Positions 1-8,138 of a stretch of DNA of 64,000 nt are shown here, one piece after another; position 1 is the first letter of the stretch, and the number at the start of each line of letters is the position of its first letter. The translations under genes and the position numbers were made by a program. The stretch comes from CAXBMB01 sp052078155 (lineage in GTDB: Bacteria; Pseudomonadota; Alphaproteobacteria; Kiloniellales; DSM-21159), in contig JBQJBP010000002.1 of assembly GCA_052078155.1 (NCBI GenBank), forward strand, positions 372,001-436,000, written 5' to 3'. The notes beneath the pieces are model-generated. The model saw only the letters and a list, made by a program, of their open reading frames with translations. It was not told where the DNA came from and ran no database searches.

Positions 1-45
1 CAGCATTCTGGCAGCGAAGCACGATCACTCAAAGGAAAGACAGGT

Positions 46-495
46 TCAGAAGGGCTCCACCACTACAAAAAGCACGATCGCGATCATCAGGATGGTCGGA
101 ACTTCATTCACATAACGAAAAAACCGACTGCTGTGTTCATTGCGGTCTTCGGCAAAAGCCCGACGCCATCGCGCCATGGCCATATGACTGGCGATCAACA
201 GCACCACAAAAGTCATTTTTGCATGAAACCAGCCGAAAGACAGGATATCCGGCCATTGGGCAACAATCATCAAACCACCAAAGATCAAAGAAGCGATCAT
301 GGCCGGGTTCATGATGGCCCGCAGCAGGCGGCGTTCCATGACTTTGAAGGTTTCACTGGTTTCTGAGCCAGCAACGGCGTCAGCGTGATAGACAAACAAC
401 CGCGGGAGATAGAGCAATCCGGCCATCCAGGAAATCACCGCAAGGATATGAAAAGCCCGCAACCACTCGTAGTTTTCCTGTAAGAAGGTCAGCAC
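46..495 (-). CDS. hemJ: Protoporphyrinogen oxidase HemJ
   Basis: A 149-residue, mostly hydrophobic protein with about four membrane segments. It opens with a WLRAFHILAVISWMAG segment holding the conserved histidine of the HemJ family, and a later histidine lies in WFHAKM. HemJ catalyses the penultimate haem step, protoporphyrinogen IX to protoporphyrin IX, in the inner membrane. Its length is typical. It lies downstream of hemH and hemE on the same strand, which supports the call; in many alphaproteobacteria rho follows, but that would be outside this window. Confidence 0.93.
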   Translation of the reverse strand: MLTFLQENYEWLRAFHILAVISWMAGLLYLPRLFVYHADAVAGSETSETFKVMERRLLRAIMNPAMIASLIFGGLMIVAQWPDILSFGWFHAKMTFVVLLIASHMAMARWRRAFAEDRNEHSSRFFRYVNEVPTILMIAIVLFVVVEPF

Positions 496-598
496 CTTCC
501 CTCTCCCTTCACAAAATCTCTGCAGAGCTCCTCAACTGCCAGGGACGAAACCAGGCAAAGAGGAAGCCTTCAGCCCAATCTATCCGTCCTGTCAGCGT

Positions 599-618
599 CA
601 GGTTGTTCAAGCAACCTG
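599..618 (-). terminator. Hairpin between hemH and hemJ
   Basis: CAGGTTG (599-605) and CAACCTG (612-618) form a perfect 7-bp stem around a 6-base loop in the gap between hemH and hemJ. No T-run follows on the minus strand, so termination is a guess; it could instead be an mRNA processing or stability element. Confidence 0.25.
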
Positions 619-695
619 GTTCGCAAAAACCCGGCTCACAAGCGACAATCAGATACCAGGCCGTTTCAGGCTGAGTCGTTTCAAGTCAGGCCGCT

Positions 696-1700
696 TTATG
701 AAAGCCAGCCCATCATTTCCTTTTCGGCCAGGCTTTGTAGCATCTCTATGTGAACATCACGATCATTGAGACAAGGCAAATAGGCGAATTTCTCACCACC
801 TGCCTCCAGGAAAGTCTCTTTCAAACCCAGCGCCACTTCTTCAAGGGTTTCCACACAGTCAGACGCAAATCCCGGACAGAAAATCGCCAGGTTTTTCACC
901 CCATTCCGAGCCAGCTCTTCTACAGCTGGTTCGGCGTAAGGCTTCAACCATTCCTGGGCTCCAAACCGGCTCTGGAAAACCAATTGCATCTTCTGGTCAT
1001 CCCACCCCAGTTCTTTTTGCAAACAGGCAATGGTCTGCTGGCATTGAACAAAATAGGGGTCGCCCTTGTCCGCGGTAACTTTTGGCATGCCATGCATGGA
1101 GGCCAGAATTCTGTCCGGCTGCCAGTCCAGCTGCTCCAGATCTGACAAAAGGGCCTTTTTCAGCGCAGAAATGTAGGCTGGATCCTCATAATAGGCTGGC
1201 ACAGTCCGAATTGAGGGCTGGTTTCTCAAGGCCATCATCTTGCGGTAGGCCTGATCATTCACCGTTGCTGTCGTTGCACCGGAATACTGAGGATAAAGCG
1301 GGAAAAGCAGAATTTTTTGGCAGCCCCGCTCGATCAAACTGTCAATCTTGTCGGCCAGAGCAGGCTGTCCGTAGCGCATGGCCCAGTCGACGATAAGATC
1401 CGGGTGCTGATCTTCAAGAGCTTTTGCAAGTTTTTCAGACTGGCTGCGGGTAATGGTCTTTAGGGGAGATTCGTTCTTCTCCCTGTTCCAGATCTGATCA
1501 TAGGCCGCCCCGCTTTTTTTCGGCCGAACAGTAAGAACGATGCCCTGCAAAATGGGTTGCCACAGCAGGGCCGGCAGCTCCACCACGCGTTGATCGGACA
1601 GAAACTCAGACAGGTACCGCCTGATGGACCAGAAATCAGTCGCTTCGGGCGTGCCAAGATTAATCAGCAACAGGCCGGTTTTCTGTTGATCCCTTGCCAT
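696..1700 (-). CDS. hemH: Ferrochelatase
   Basis: 334 residues, usual ferrochelatase length. It inserts Fe2+ into protoporphyrin IX, the last haem step, at the inner face of the membrane. The N-terminus carries LLLINLGTPE, the middle has YPQYSGATT, and the catalytic histidine lies in SMHGMPK, a variant of the common SFHGLP. The metal-side acidic motif SDCVETLEE is near the C-terminus. It sits between hemE and hemJ, all on the minus strand and reading away from the putative origin. Confidence 0.96.
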   Translation of the reverse strand: MARDQQKTGLLLINLGTPEATDFWSIRRYLSEFLSDQRVVELPALLWQPILQGIVLTVRPKKSGAAYDQIWNREKNESPLKTITRSQSEKLAKALEDQHPDLIVDWAMRYGQPALADKIDSLIERGCQKILLFPLYPQYSGATTATVNDQAYRKMMALRNQPSIRTVPAYYEDPAYISALKKALLSDLEQLDWQPDRILASMHGMPKVTADKGDPYFVQCQQTIACLQKELGWDDQKMQLVFQSRFGAQEWLKPYAEPAVEELARNGVKNLAIFCPGFASDCVETLEEVALGLKETFLEAGGEKFAYLPCLNDRDVHIEMLQSLAEKEMMGWLS

Positions 1701-1738
1701 GGGTTTTTTCTTTCCTCAGTGCCACGAGAGCCAAATCG

Positions 1739-1866
1739 GTTTAAGTGGACTTACTTTGCGATAACGCTAGAAGCATGAATTTGCCTCTTTTCAACCTCTT
1801 AGAGGATGAGTCTCGGTTTGGTTCCAGGCACAAAGCGCTTCCAACTAAACCGATCATGCCCCAGTC
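1739..1866 (+). repeat. Dispersed intergenic repeat, copy R1
   Basis: Fills most of the hemH-hemE gap. It starts with TTAAGTGGAC (1741-1750), then GATAACGC..GAAGC, then TTGCCTCTTTTCAACC, a GAGTCTCGG segment, and CACAAAGCGCTTCC followed by CCGATCATGCCCC. The reverse complement matches copies at 19257-19388 and 55541-55670, and the same-strand copy at 52969-53088. Short open frames run through it on both strands, but they come from the shared repeat and are not proposed as genes. Confidence 0.8.
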
Positions 1867-1979
1867 AATATCTGCGTCCAAATCTGCAAACACCGTCTCA
1901 GGCGGCACCAAAAGCCCACTTGGTTCCCAGGCTTTACGCGAAACCAAAGACAACAGATCAACAATCTGAAAAAGAAGCC

Positions 1980-3005
1980 TCAGGACCGGCTGCGAATGCG
2001 GTCCACCAAGCGTGCCACATTGTCCGGTGGTGTGGTTTTATCAATGCCATGACCCAGGTTAAAAATCATGGGTCCCTGCCCCAGAGTGTCCAGAATGTCA
2101 TCAACGGCCTGGTCAAGCTGATCCCCGCCAGCGATCAAGCGGACAGGATCCAGATTGCCCTGGACTGTCACTTTTGACTGCAGATTGTCCCGCGCCCAGC
2201 CCAGGGGAACTGTCGTATCGAGAGACAAACCTTCAGCGCCCCCTTCCTTTGCCACATCAATGTAAAGAGGCCCTGCCCCACGGGGGAACAGAATGATGGG
2301 AACATTGGGGTGCACGGCTTTGACCTGTTTTACAATGGCTTTTGCCGGTTCCAGGCACCAGCGCCGAAACTCTTTTTCCGGCCACACGCCAGACCAGCTG
2401 TCAAAGAGCTGAAGCGCTTCAGCCCCAGCATTCACCTGCGCGATGAGATAGCGGCTGGTTGCATCCACCAGCAGATCAATCAGCTTCTGAAAGGCATCTG
2501 TGTTGCCATAGGCCCATTTTTTTCCCACGTGAAAATCACGACTGGATCCACCTTCCACCATGTAACTGGCTACGGTCCAGGGGGCGCCGGCAAAACCAAT
2601 CAACGCAGTGTCTGTTGGCAGACTTCTGCGCAGGCCTTTTAAAGTCTGAAAGACCGGATCCAGATGGTCCAGCAGACCTTCGGGCTGCAGCTTGTCTAAG
2701 TCTCTTTCATTTTCCAAGGCTGTCAGCTTTGGACCAACACCCTCTTCAAACCAGAGTTTTTGGCCAAGGGCGTGTGGCACCACCAGAATGTCTGAAAAGA
2801 GAATGGCTGCATCAAAGCCAAAACGACGGATGGGCTGCAGGGTAACTTCAATTGCCAGATCTGGATTGTAACAAAGGTCCAAAAACGACCCGGCCTCTTT
2901 GCGGGTCGCCAGATACTCCGGCAGATACCGGCCAGCCTGACGCATCAACCAGATGGGGGGAACGTCCTGCTGTTCTCCTTTGAGAGCTCGAAGGAAAGGT
3001 TTCAT
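1980..3005 (-). CDS. hemE: Uroporphyrinogen decarboxylase
   Basis: 341 residues, full length. It decarboxylates the four acetate side chains of uroporphyrinogen III to give coproporphyrinogen III in the cytoplasm. The N-terminal signature PPIWLMRQAGRYLPEY is intact, as are ILFSDILVVP and the later GFAGAPWTVASYM segment. The ATG at 3005 is followed directly by this conserved region, so the start is secure. hemE facing ppsR across a non-coding gap is the standard flank of the alphaproteobacterial origin. Confidence 0.97.
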   Translation of the reverse strand: MKPFLRALKGEQQDVPPIWLMRQAGRYLPEYLATRKEAGSFLDLCYNPDLAIEVTLQPIRRFGFDAAILFSDILVVPHALGQKLWFEEGVGPKLTALENERDLDKLQPEGLLDHLDPVFQTLKGLRRSLPTDTALIGFAGAPWTVASYMVEGGSSRDFHVGKKWAYGNTDAFQKLIDLLVDATSRYLIAQVNAGAEALQLFDSWSGVWPEKEFRRWCLEPAKAIVKQVKAVHPNVPIILFPRGAGPLYIDVAKEGGAEGLSLDTTVPLGWARDNLQSKVTVQGNLDPVRLIAGGDQLDQAVDDILDTLGQGPMIFNLGHGIDKTTPPDNVARLVDRIRSRS

Positions 3006-3180
3006 CTGGTTATGGCCTTCTTAGTGATGGGGGATGGGAGCGCGGATAGGGCTCTTGTCTAGTTTTATCTGAGGCTGTTCGTCAAACCATGATCTAGCTC
3101 AAGCCTGACTTTGCAAAGCGACCGATAGACGCAAGGAACTCACGCTCAGTCCGGGGATAAGGGACAACCTAAAACTAATA

Positions 3181-3435
3181 GAATCTATAAAAGAATCTAG
3201 GTTGAAGAAGTTGTTGGTCTTGTGAGTCCTGTGGATTGTTATCTGTCAGCAACAAGTCCACGAGGTTTTCCACAGTGCCCCCTGCTTTTGTGCAGGATGT
3301 GAATGGAATGCGGGACAGGCTTTGGAAGCCCCTTGAGTCTTGCGGCTTGTCACGCCTGCTGAAAGAAGGGAAAAAAGAGGATAACTTTTCATCCTGGTTG
3401 TCACTCACAGCTGATTCACAGTGGGGGACAGAGTC
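3181..3435. promoter_or_regulatory. Cluster of six GANTC (CcrM-type) sites
   Basis: GANTC pentamers occur at 3181, 3193, 3224, 3335, 3413 and 3431. By chance about one is expected per 256 bases. In Caulobacter CcrM methylates GANTC and several such sites lie in the origin, linking methylation state to the cell cycle. The sites are directly visible; their role here is inferred. Confidence 0.6.
3266..3274 (+). other. DnaA box in putative oriC
   Basis: TTTTCCACA fits the relaxed DnaA-box consensus TTWTNCACA exactly. It is the best box in the hemE-ppsR gap and lies about 60 bases beyond the AT-rich stretch. Confidence 0.6.
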
Positions 3436-3522
3436 ATGTCCGTGGGAAGAACCTCTGTTGGCAAAAGCCGGGACAGTGGTTGTGTCGATTTTCTGTTTTC
3501 CCATAAGGTTTTGATTGTTCCC

Positions 3523-3559
3523 ACTTTTCCCATGCCCTGTGCATAGACTGGGGAAAAGT
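3523..3559. repeat. Inverted repeat in putative oriC
   Basis: ACTTTTCCC (3523-3531) and GGGAAAAGT (3551-3559) are perfect 9-base inverted arms with a 19-base spacer that contains the near-match DnaA box TGTGCATAG. The left arm overlaps the second TTTTCCCAT. It may be an origin-binding element or part of the ppsR promoter region. Confidence 0.5.
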
Positions 3560-3608
3560 CGATTGGGACTGCGCAGGGATTGACGACCATGCAAGGACTG
3601 GCAAAGAC

Positions 3609-4430
3609 GTGAGCATTCATCATCTACATCTGGTCTCAGACGCCACAGGGGAAACGGTCAATTCTGTGGCCCGGGCCTGTCTGGTGCAGTTTGAAGAAAT
3701 TGAGCCCATCGAACATGCCTGGACGCTCGTGCGCACCAAGGCGCAGATGGAGCGGGTGCTGGCCGGAATTGCCGCTTCACCAGGCCCCGTGCTTTACACC
3801 ATGGTGAACAGCCATCTGCGAGACCAGTTGATCGAAGGCTGCCTTAACCTTGGAGTGCCCTGCATTTCTTTGCTGGATCCGGTTATTCATGCCCTGGCGG
3901 GTCATTACAAAACCCAGTCGGCTGGCCGCCCCGGTAAACAGCATGAACTGGATAAAGAGTACTTCAACCGTATTGAAGCCATGAACTTTGCCATGATCCA
4001 TGATGATGGCCAGTTACCAGTTGATGTAGACCAGGCTGAGGTCATTCTGGTCGGGGTTTCCAGAACCTCTAAAACACCCACCTGCATCTATCTGGCCAAT
4101 CGGGGCATTCGGGCCTGTAACATGCCGGTTGTGCCAGGTGTGACTTTGCCTGACAGGCTGGCCGCTGCCAAAAAACCTCTGGTGGTGGGGCTGACAAAGG
4201 ATCCGCGGCAGCTGACCGACATCCGCCGCAACCGTCTGCGCATGATGGCGGAGAAAGAAGATGGAACCGACTACACGGATCTTGATGCGGTGAAGGCTGA
4301 AGTGGCGGAAGCCCGCCGTCTGTGCACCCGCTACAACTGGCCGGTGATTGACGTCACCCGTCGGTCCATCGAAGAAACAGCGGCAGCGATCATCACTTTG
4401 CTGCAAAACCACAACCCGGACGCTCTGTAA
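3609..4430 (+). CDS. ppsR: PPDK/PEP synthase regulatory protein (DUF299)
   Basis: 273 residues with a GTG start. It opens IHHLHLVSDATGETVNSVA and carries the nucleotide-binding segment GVSRTSKTPT. Members of this family are bifunctional kinases and Pi-dependent phosphorylases that inactivate and reactivate pyruvate phosphate dikinase or PEP synthetase by threonine phosphorylation. The target enzyme is not in this window, so PPDK versus PEP synthetase is undecided. As the first gene right of the putative origin it corresponds to Rickettsia RP001. Confidence 0.9.
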   Translation: MSIHHLHLVSDATGETVNSVARACLVQFEEIEPIEHAWTLVRTKAQMERVLAGIAASPGPVLYTMVNSHLRDQLIEGCLNLGVPCISLLDPVIHALAGHYKTQSAGRPGKQHELDKEYFNRIEAMNFAMIHDDGQLPVDVDQAEVILVGVSRTSKTPTCIYLANRGIRACNMPVVPGVTLPDRLAAAKKPLVVGLTKDPRQLTDIRRNRLRMMAEKEDGTDYTDLDAVKAEVAEARRLCTRYNWPVIDVTRRSIEETAAAIITLLQNHNPDAL

Positions 4431-4558
4431 CAGTAAAGTCAGACAAAAAATGCGGGTCACAGCTTTGGCCAGAACCTAAAGAACCAGACCAGACCGGCGC
4501 CCCATTCCCAAATGCCTGCCCGATTGAGGGGCTTCTGCAAAAAGACAGTTTTCCTGCC

Positions 4559-5206
4559 ATGACGGATACCTCTGCCCTCTTACCTCAGTTTCATCTTTCC
4601 GGAGATCCCCTGCCGCCTCTTGTCTTGGCGTCGGGCAGCCAGACGCGGCGCCAGCTGCTGGTGCAGGCAGGTCTTTCTGTGGTCTGCGATCCGCCGGCTG
4701 TGGATGAGGATGAGGTTAAACTGGGACTGAAAGCCGCAAAGGCCACGGCCCTGCAGGTGGCAGAAACCCTGGGTGAGTTAAAGGCCCAGCGGGTTTCTGC
4801 ACGTCACCCTGGTGCCTTTGTCATAGGCGGTGACCAGATGCTGGCCTGTGAGGATCAGTGGTTTGATAAACCAAAGGATCTGGAGGAGGTGAAAAACCAC
4901 CTGAGGGCCTTTTCCGGAAAAACCCATACCCTGGAAACCTCCTTGTCGGTTGTAAGAGACGGACAGCGGCTGTGGCACCACAATACGGTGGCTCGTTTGC
5001 AGGTCAGACCCTTGACGGAGAAGTTTATCGAGGCCTATGCGCAGGAGGTTGGTGAAAAAGCCCTGACGTCCGTTGGCGCCTATCAGCTGGAAGGTCCGGG
5101 TGTGCAGCTGTTCTCGCGCATTGATGGGGACTATTTCACCATCCTTGGACTGCCTCTGCTGCCGTTGCTTGCCTTCCTGAGAGAAAATGGATTTTTGCTG
5201 AAATGA
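4559..5206 (+). CDS. maf: Maf/YceF-type nucleotide pyrophosphatase
   Basis: 215 residues. It begins with the Maf signature LVLASGSQTRRQLLVQAGL (Ser and Arg residues of the phosphate-binding loop) and has VIGGDQML further in, then FSGKTHTLETSL. Maf proteins hydrolyse non-canonical or modified nucleoside triphosphates to monophosphates. Its last four bases overlap the aroE start as ATGA, indicating translational coupling. The order ppsR-maf-aroE-coaE-dnaQ is conserved beside alphaproteobacterial origins. Confidence 0.9.
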   Translation: MTDTSALLPQFHLSGDPLPPLVLASGSQTRRQLLVQAGLSVVCDPPAVDEDEVKLGLKAAKATALQVAETLGELKAQRVSARHPGAFVIGGDQMLACEDQWFDKPKDLEEVKNHLRAFSGKTHTLETSLSVVRDGQRLWHHNTVARLQVRPLTEKFIEAYAQEVGEKALTSVGAYQLEGPGVQLFSRIDGDYFTILGLPLLPLLAFLRENGFLLK

Positions 5207-6066
5207 CGTTAACTGGAAAAGCTAAACTGGCGGGTGTTCTGGGCTGGCCTGTCTCTCATTCCCTGTCGCCAAAGTTACACGGCTTCTGGTTGCAGAGTTA
5301 CGGGATCGACGGTGCCTATCTTCCTTTGCCTGTGGCGCCGGAGAAGTTTGAGAGTGCCGTCAAAAGCCTGGTTGATCTGGGGTTTCAAGGGGCCAATGTT
5401 ACCCTGCCCCATAAAGAAGCCGCCTTTCGCCTGTGTGATGAACTCAGCGATCGGGCCCAGCGCATTGGTGCCGTAAACACCTTCTTCTTTCAGGAGGGTA
5501 AGATCATCGGCGACAACACCGATGGTTATGGCTTCTATGAAAACCTGGTGCAGTCTGCGCCGGACTGGAAAGTCGAGGAAGGTCCGGCTGTGGTGCTGGG
5601 TGCCGGAGGGGCCGCGCGGGCCTTGCTGGTGACATTGCTGGAAGCCGGTGTCCCGGAAATTCGTTTACTGAACCGCACTCGCTCCAGAGCCGAAGATCTG
5701 AAAACCAGCCTTGCCAGTGCTTTTGACCATTCATCAGGTGAAGTCGGTACACTGGATGTTCTGGACTGGTCCGACGCAGGGGCCGCCCTGTCCGGGGCCA
5801 ACCTGCTGGTGAACTCCACTCAATTGGGCATGACCGGACAGGCTGAGCTGAATCTGGATTTGTCGGCCTTGCCGACCGCGGCTCTGGTCAATGACATTGT
5901 CTATGCGCCCTTGGAAACAGATCTGCTGGCACGTGCCAGGGCCAGAGGAAACAGAGGTGTAGATGGTTTGGGGATGTTGCTGCATCAGGCGCGGCCGGGC
6001 TTCTCCGGATGGTTTGGACAGGATCCGCAGGTGACTGACGCTCTCAGATCTCATGTACTGGCCTGA
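5203..6066 (+). CDS. aroE: Shikimate dehydrogenase
   Basis: 287 residues. Reduces 3-dehydroshikimate to shikimate with NADPH in aromatic amino-acid synthesis. Substrate-site motifs HSLSPKLHGFWL, NVTLPHKE (catalytic lysine) and DNTDGYGF are present, followed by the nucleotide loop VLGAGGAARA and the NRT motif that usually marks NADPH preference. The ATG overlaps the maf stop by four bases. Confidence 0.96.
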   Translation: MTLTGKAKLAGVLGWPVSHSLSPKLHGFWLQSYGIDGAYLPLPVAPEKFESAVKSLVDLGFQGANVTLPHKEAAFRLCDELSDRAQRIGAVNTFFFQEGKIIGDNTDGYGFYENLVQSAPDWKVEEGPAVVLGAGGAARALLVTLLEAGVPEIRLLNRTRSRAEDLKTSLASAFDHSSGEVGTLDVLDWSDAGAALSGANLLVNSTQLGMTGQAELNLDLSALPTAALVNDIVYAPLETDLLARARARGNRGVDGLGMLLHQARPGFSGWFGQDPQVTDALRSHVLA

Positions 6067-6269
6067 GGGTTCTGAAATCTCTGAAACAGAAACAGCCAGT
6101 TTGGGGTCGAGGGTGGGTGAAGCCCGGGCGCTTATTCCGAAGTGTTAAAAGAGGAAAAGCCGCAGGTGCTGGTGTTCCGTGGCTCCGGTTGTGGGTTGGG
6201 CAAAGGGGATCATCTGATCACAGGATGTCCTTGTGAAGTTCGAAAGTCTGGTGGGAAGAAGGGGGTAAG

Positions 6270-6857
6270 ATGTTTGTACTCGGCCTGACGGGGTCCATTG
6301 GTATGGGGAAATCCACAGCCGCATCCCTTTTCCGAAGTCAGGGAGTGCCGGTTCACGACAGCGATGCAGCCGTTCACAAATTGCTGGCAAAAGGCGGGGC
6401 TGCTGTTCCGGAAATCGCCAGGCTTTTCCCAGATGCAGTGGTGGATGGTGCAGTAGATCGCCAGATATTGGGGGCGAGAGTGTTTGGTGACGGTGATGCA
6501 TTGAAGCAACTGGAAGCCATTGTGCACCCGCTTGTCCGGCAATCCACCCGGCGGTTTTTGCAGAAAGAACAGCGCAACGGCCGGCCATTGGTGGTGTTGG
6601 ACATTCCCCTGCTGTTTGAAAGCAAAGCCGGCAGTCCCTGTGATGCTGTGGTGGTGGTTTCGGCTCCGGCCTGGCTGCAACGGCAGCGGGTTCTGCGGCG
6701 CCCCGGCATGACGCCGGAGAAGTTATCTGCCATTTTGGCCAAGCAGATGCCAGATCTGGAAAAGCGCTTACGAGCACAATTTGTAGTACTAAGTGGTCTT
6801 GGAAAGCACTATACTTTGCGGCAGATTCAAAAAATTATCTCCCAATACTCGGGGTGA
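6270..6857 (+). CDS. coaE: Dephospho-CoA kinase
   Basis: 195 residues. Phosphorylates the ribose 3'-OH of dephospho-CoA, the last step of CoA synthesis. The P-loop GLTGSIGMGKST is at the N-terminus, followed by VHDSDAAVH (substrate Asp), LEAIVHPLV and LDIPLLFE. About 200 bases separate it from aroE with no visible terminator. A purine-rich stretch AGAAGGGGG precedes the ATG. Confidence 0.95.
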   Translation: MFVLGLTGSIGMGKSTAASLFRSQGVPVHDSDAAVHKLLAKGGAAVPEIARLFPDAVVDGAVDRQILGARVFGDGDALKQLEAIVHPLVRQSTRRFLQKEQRNGRPLVVLDIPLLFESKAGSPCDAVVVVSAPAWLQRQRVLRRPGMTPEKLSAILAKQMPDLEKRLRAQFVVLSGLGKHYTLRQIQKIISQYSG

Positions 6858-6938
6858 TTTTGATGTTTGGCAGAGTGCATCCTACCCTGACCCTGGAGAC
6901 ATCTGACACATCCTTGGAAAGCAGAAGCAAGACTGACG

Positions 6939-7619
6939 ATGCGTGAAATAGTTCTGGATACGGAAACCACGGGTCTGGATCCAAAAGCCGGCCATCGGAT
7001 CATCGAAATTGGCTGTGTGGAGCTGGAAAACCATATGCCCACCGGGCGCGGGTTGCAGCTTTACATCAACCCTGAGCGGGACATTCCTGAAGACTCCATC
7101 AAGATCCACGGGATCACAGAGGAGTTTGTGAAGGATAAGCCGCCATTCCGTAAGGTTTGTCAGGAGTTTCTGGATTTTATCCAGGAAGACAAATTGGTCA
7201 TTCACAACGCTGAATTCGATATTCGCTTTCTGAATGCGGAACTGGCGCGGGAGGGCAAACCGCCCATTCCCATGGAGCGCTCCATCGATACCGTCAAGAT
7301 TGCCCGCAAGCGGTTTCCAGGCGCCCAGGTCAATCTGGATGCTCTGTGTCGCCGTTTCGATATCGACCTGTCGGCACGTGTGGTCCATGGGGCTTTGCTG
7401 GACTGTGAGTTGCTGGCCGCCGTCTATCTGGAACTGAGCGGTGGGCGCCAGCCGGGTCTGGAACTCAAGAAAACCAGTCAGCTGTCAAGCAACGCAGGCG
7501 AGACCATCAAAGCCAGTCGTCGGCATCGGGAGCCCCGCCCTCATGTGGCGGCGGAGGAGGAACTGGCAGCCCACAACAGTTTTCTGGAAGGGTTGAAAAA
7601 TCCCATTTGGCAAGCTTGA
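6939..7619 (+). CDS. dnaQ: DNA polymerase III epsilon subunit (3'-5' exonuclease)
   Basis: 226 residues. The proofreading subunit of the replicative polymerase. ExoI is DTETTGLDP, ExoII lies in VIHNAEFDIRFLN, and ExoIII-epsilon is HGALLDCELL with the catalytic His and Asp. The C-terminal tail after about residue 175 is low in complexity and charged, as expected for the alpha-subunit tether. Its place close to the putative origin matches other alphaproteobacteria. Confidence 0.95.
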   Translation: MREIVLDTETTGLDPKAGHRIIEIGCVELENHMPTGRGLQLYINPERDIPEDSIKIHGITEEFVKDKPPFRKVCQEFLDFIQEDKLVIHNAEFDIRFLNAELAREGKPPIPMERSIDTVKIARKRFPGAQVNLDALCRRFDIDLSARVVHGALLDCELLAAVYLELSGGRQPGLELKKTSQLSSNAGETIKASRRHREPRPHVAAEEELAAHNSFLEGLKNPIWQA

Positions 7620-8060
7620 TTAATATCTTAGGGCTAAATAGTCAAAAATGACTACGTAAATTCCAAGACTCTTCCCAATTGGAATTCACTGAGGTTTTTG
7701 AGAGTTTTTCTTATTGAGCTCTGGCCGGAGAGTGAGTGAAGGCCTCAAGGTTCTTTCACCGAACCGCTCCCCGCTGGTTTTACCTGGAAGGATGCGAGTG
7801 CCCGTGGTGCCGCAGGCAGTGATCAGCGGAAACTGAAACCTCTTTTCCTTCGCCAAAATGTGGGCCGGAGTGTCTTTGACGCAATGAGCTGACGAAGAAG
7901 CTCATGGCTTCGGCCGATGTGCGTTCGTCTGTATGGGCATTCCCCTGCGTTGTGTCCGGGAAAGCGGGAATGCGCACCCAGACCGCCGACCATAAGCCAG
8001 ACATCAGCCCCGTACATTTCAGGAGCTGATCTGGGGTTTTGTGGTTGGCAGAGAGCAAAA
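7620..8060. other. Non-coding stretch between dnaQ and secB terminator
   Basis: About 440 bases with no convincing gene: the open frames on the minus strand here (starting near 8058 and 8206) show no recognisable family and one overlaps secB. The first 110 bases are AT-rich. A direct repeat GGCCGGAG occurs near 7722 and 7862. I looked for tmRNA, SRP RNA and RNase P signatures and saw none. Confidence 0.5.
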
Positions 8061-8092
8061 AAAGAGGTTCTCAGTTTCCTGAGAACCTCTTT
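8061..8092 (-). terminator. Intrinsic terminator of secB
   Basis: AAAGAGGTTCTCAG (8061-8074) pairs perfectly with CTGAGAACCTCTTT (8079-8092) around a 4-base loop. On the minus strand the stem is followed by a run of seven T. It lies 47 bases beyond the secB stop, so it ends the secB transcript. Confidence 0.92.
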
Positions 8093-8138
8093 CATTACCA
8101 CTGCATTTGGTAGGTAGATAGTTAAGAAACTACTATAT

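Larger units (their letters stand above)
3006..3608. other. Probable chromosomal replication origin (oriC)
   Basis: A 603-base gap between divergent hemE and ppsR, the position of oriC in Caulobacter and Rickettsia. It contains one full DnaA-box match, TTTTCCACA (3266-3274), and one-mismatch boxes at 3412-3420 (TGATTCACA) and 3538-3546 (TGTGCATAG, reverse strand). A weaker box with an intact ATCCACA core lies at 3230-3238. An AT-rich stretch at about 3168-3210 could be the unwinding element. Six GANTC sites lie between 3181 and 3435, and TTTTCCCAT occurs twice (3496, 3525). Open frames here show no family resemblance. Assignment rests on synteny plus these motifs; no replication data are available. 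Confidence 0.78.

Noticed and set aside
1741..1969. Open frames on both strands in the hemH-hemE gap with an LFNLLEDESRFGSRHKA-like peptide that recurs at 19182-19391 and 55530-55838
   Set aside because: The shared peptide comes from the dispersed DNA repeat read in one frame; the frames have different lengths, no shared start and no ribosome site.
3175..3623. Minus-strand frames of up to 139 codons inside the hemE-ppsR gap
   Set aside because: No family features; they cover the DnaA boxes and GANTC cluster and are best read as chance frames in the origin.
7720..7900. Possible 6S, tmRNA or SRP RNA
   Set aside because: The GGCCGGAG elements are direct, not inverted, and the tmRNA and SRP signature sequences are absent.
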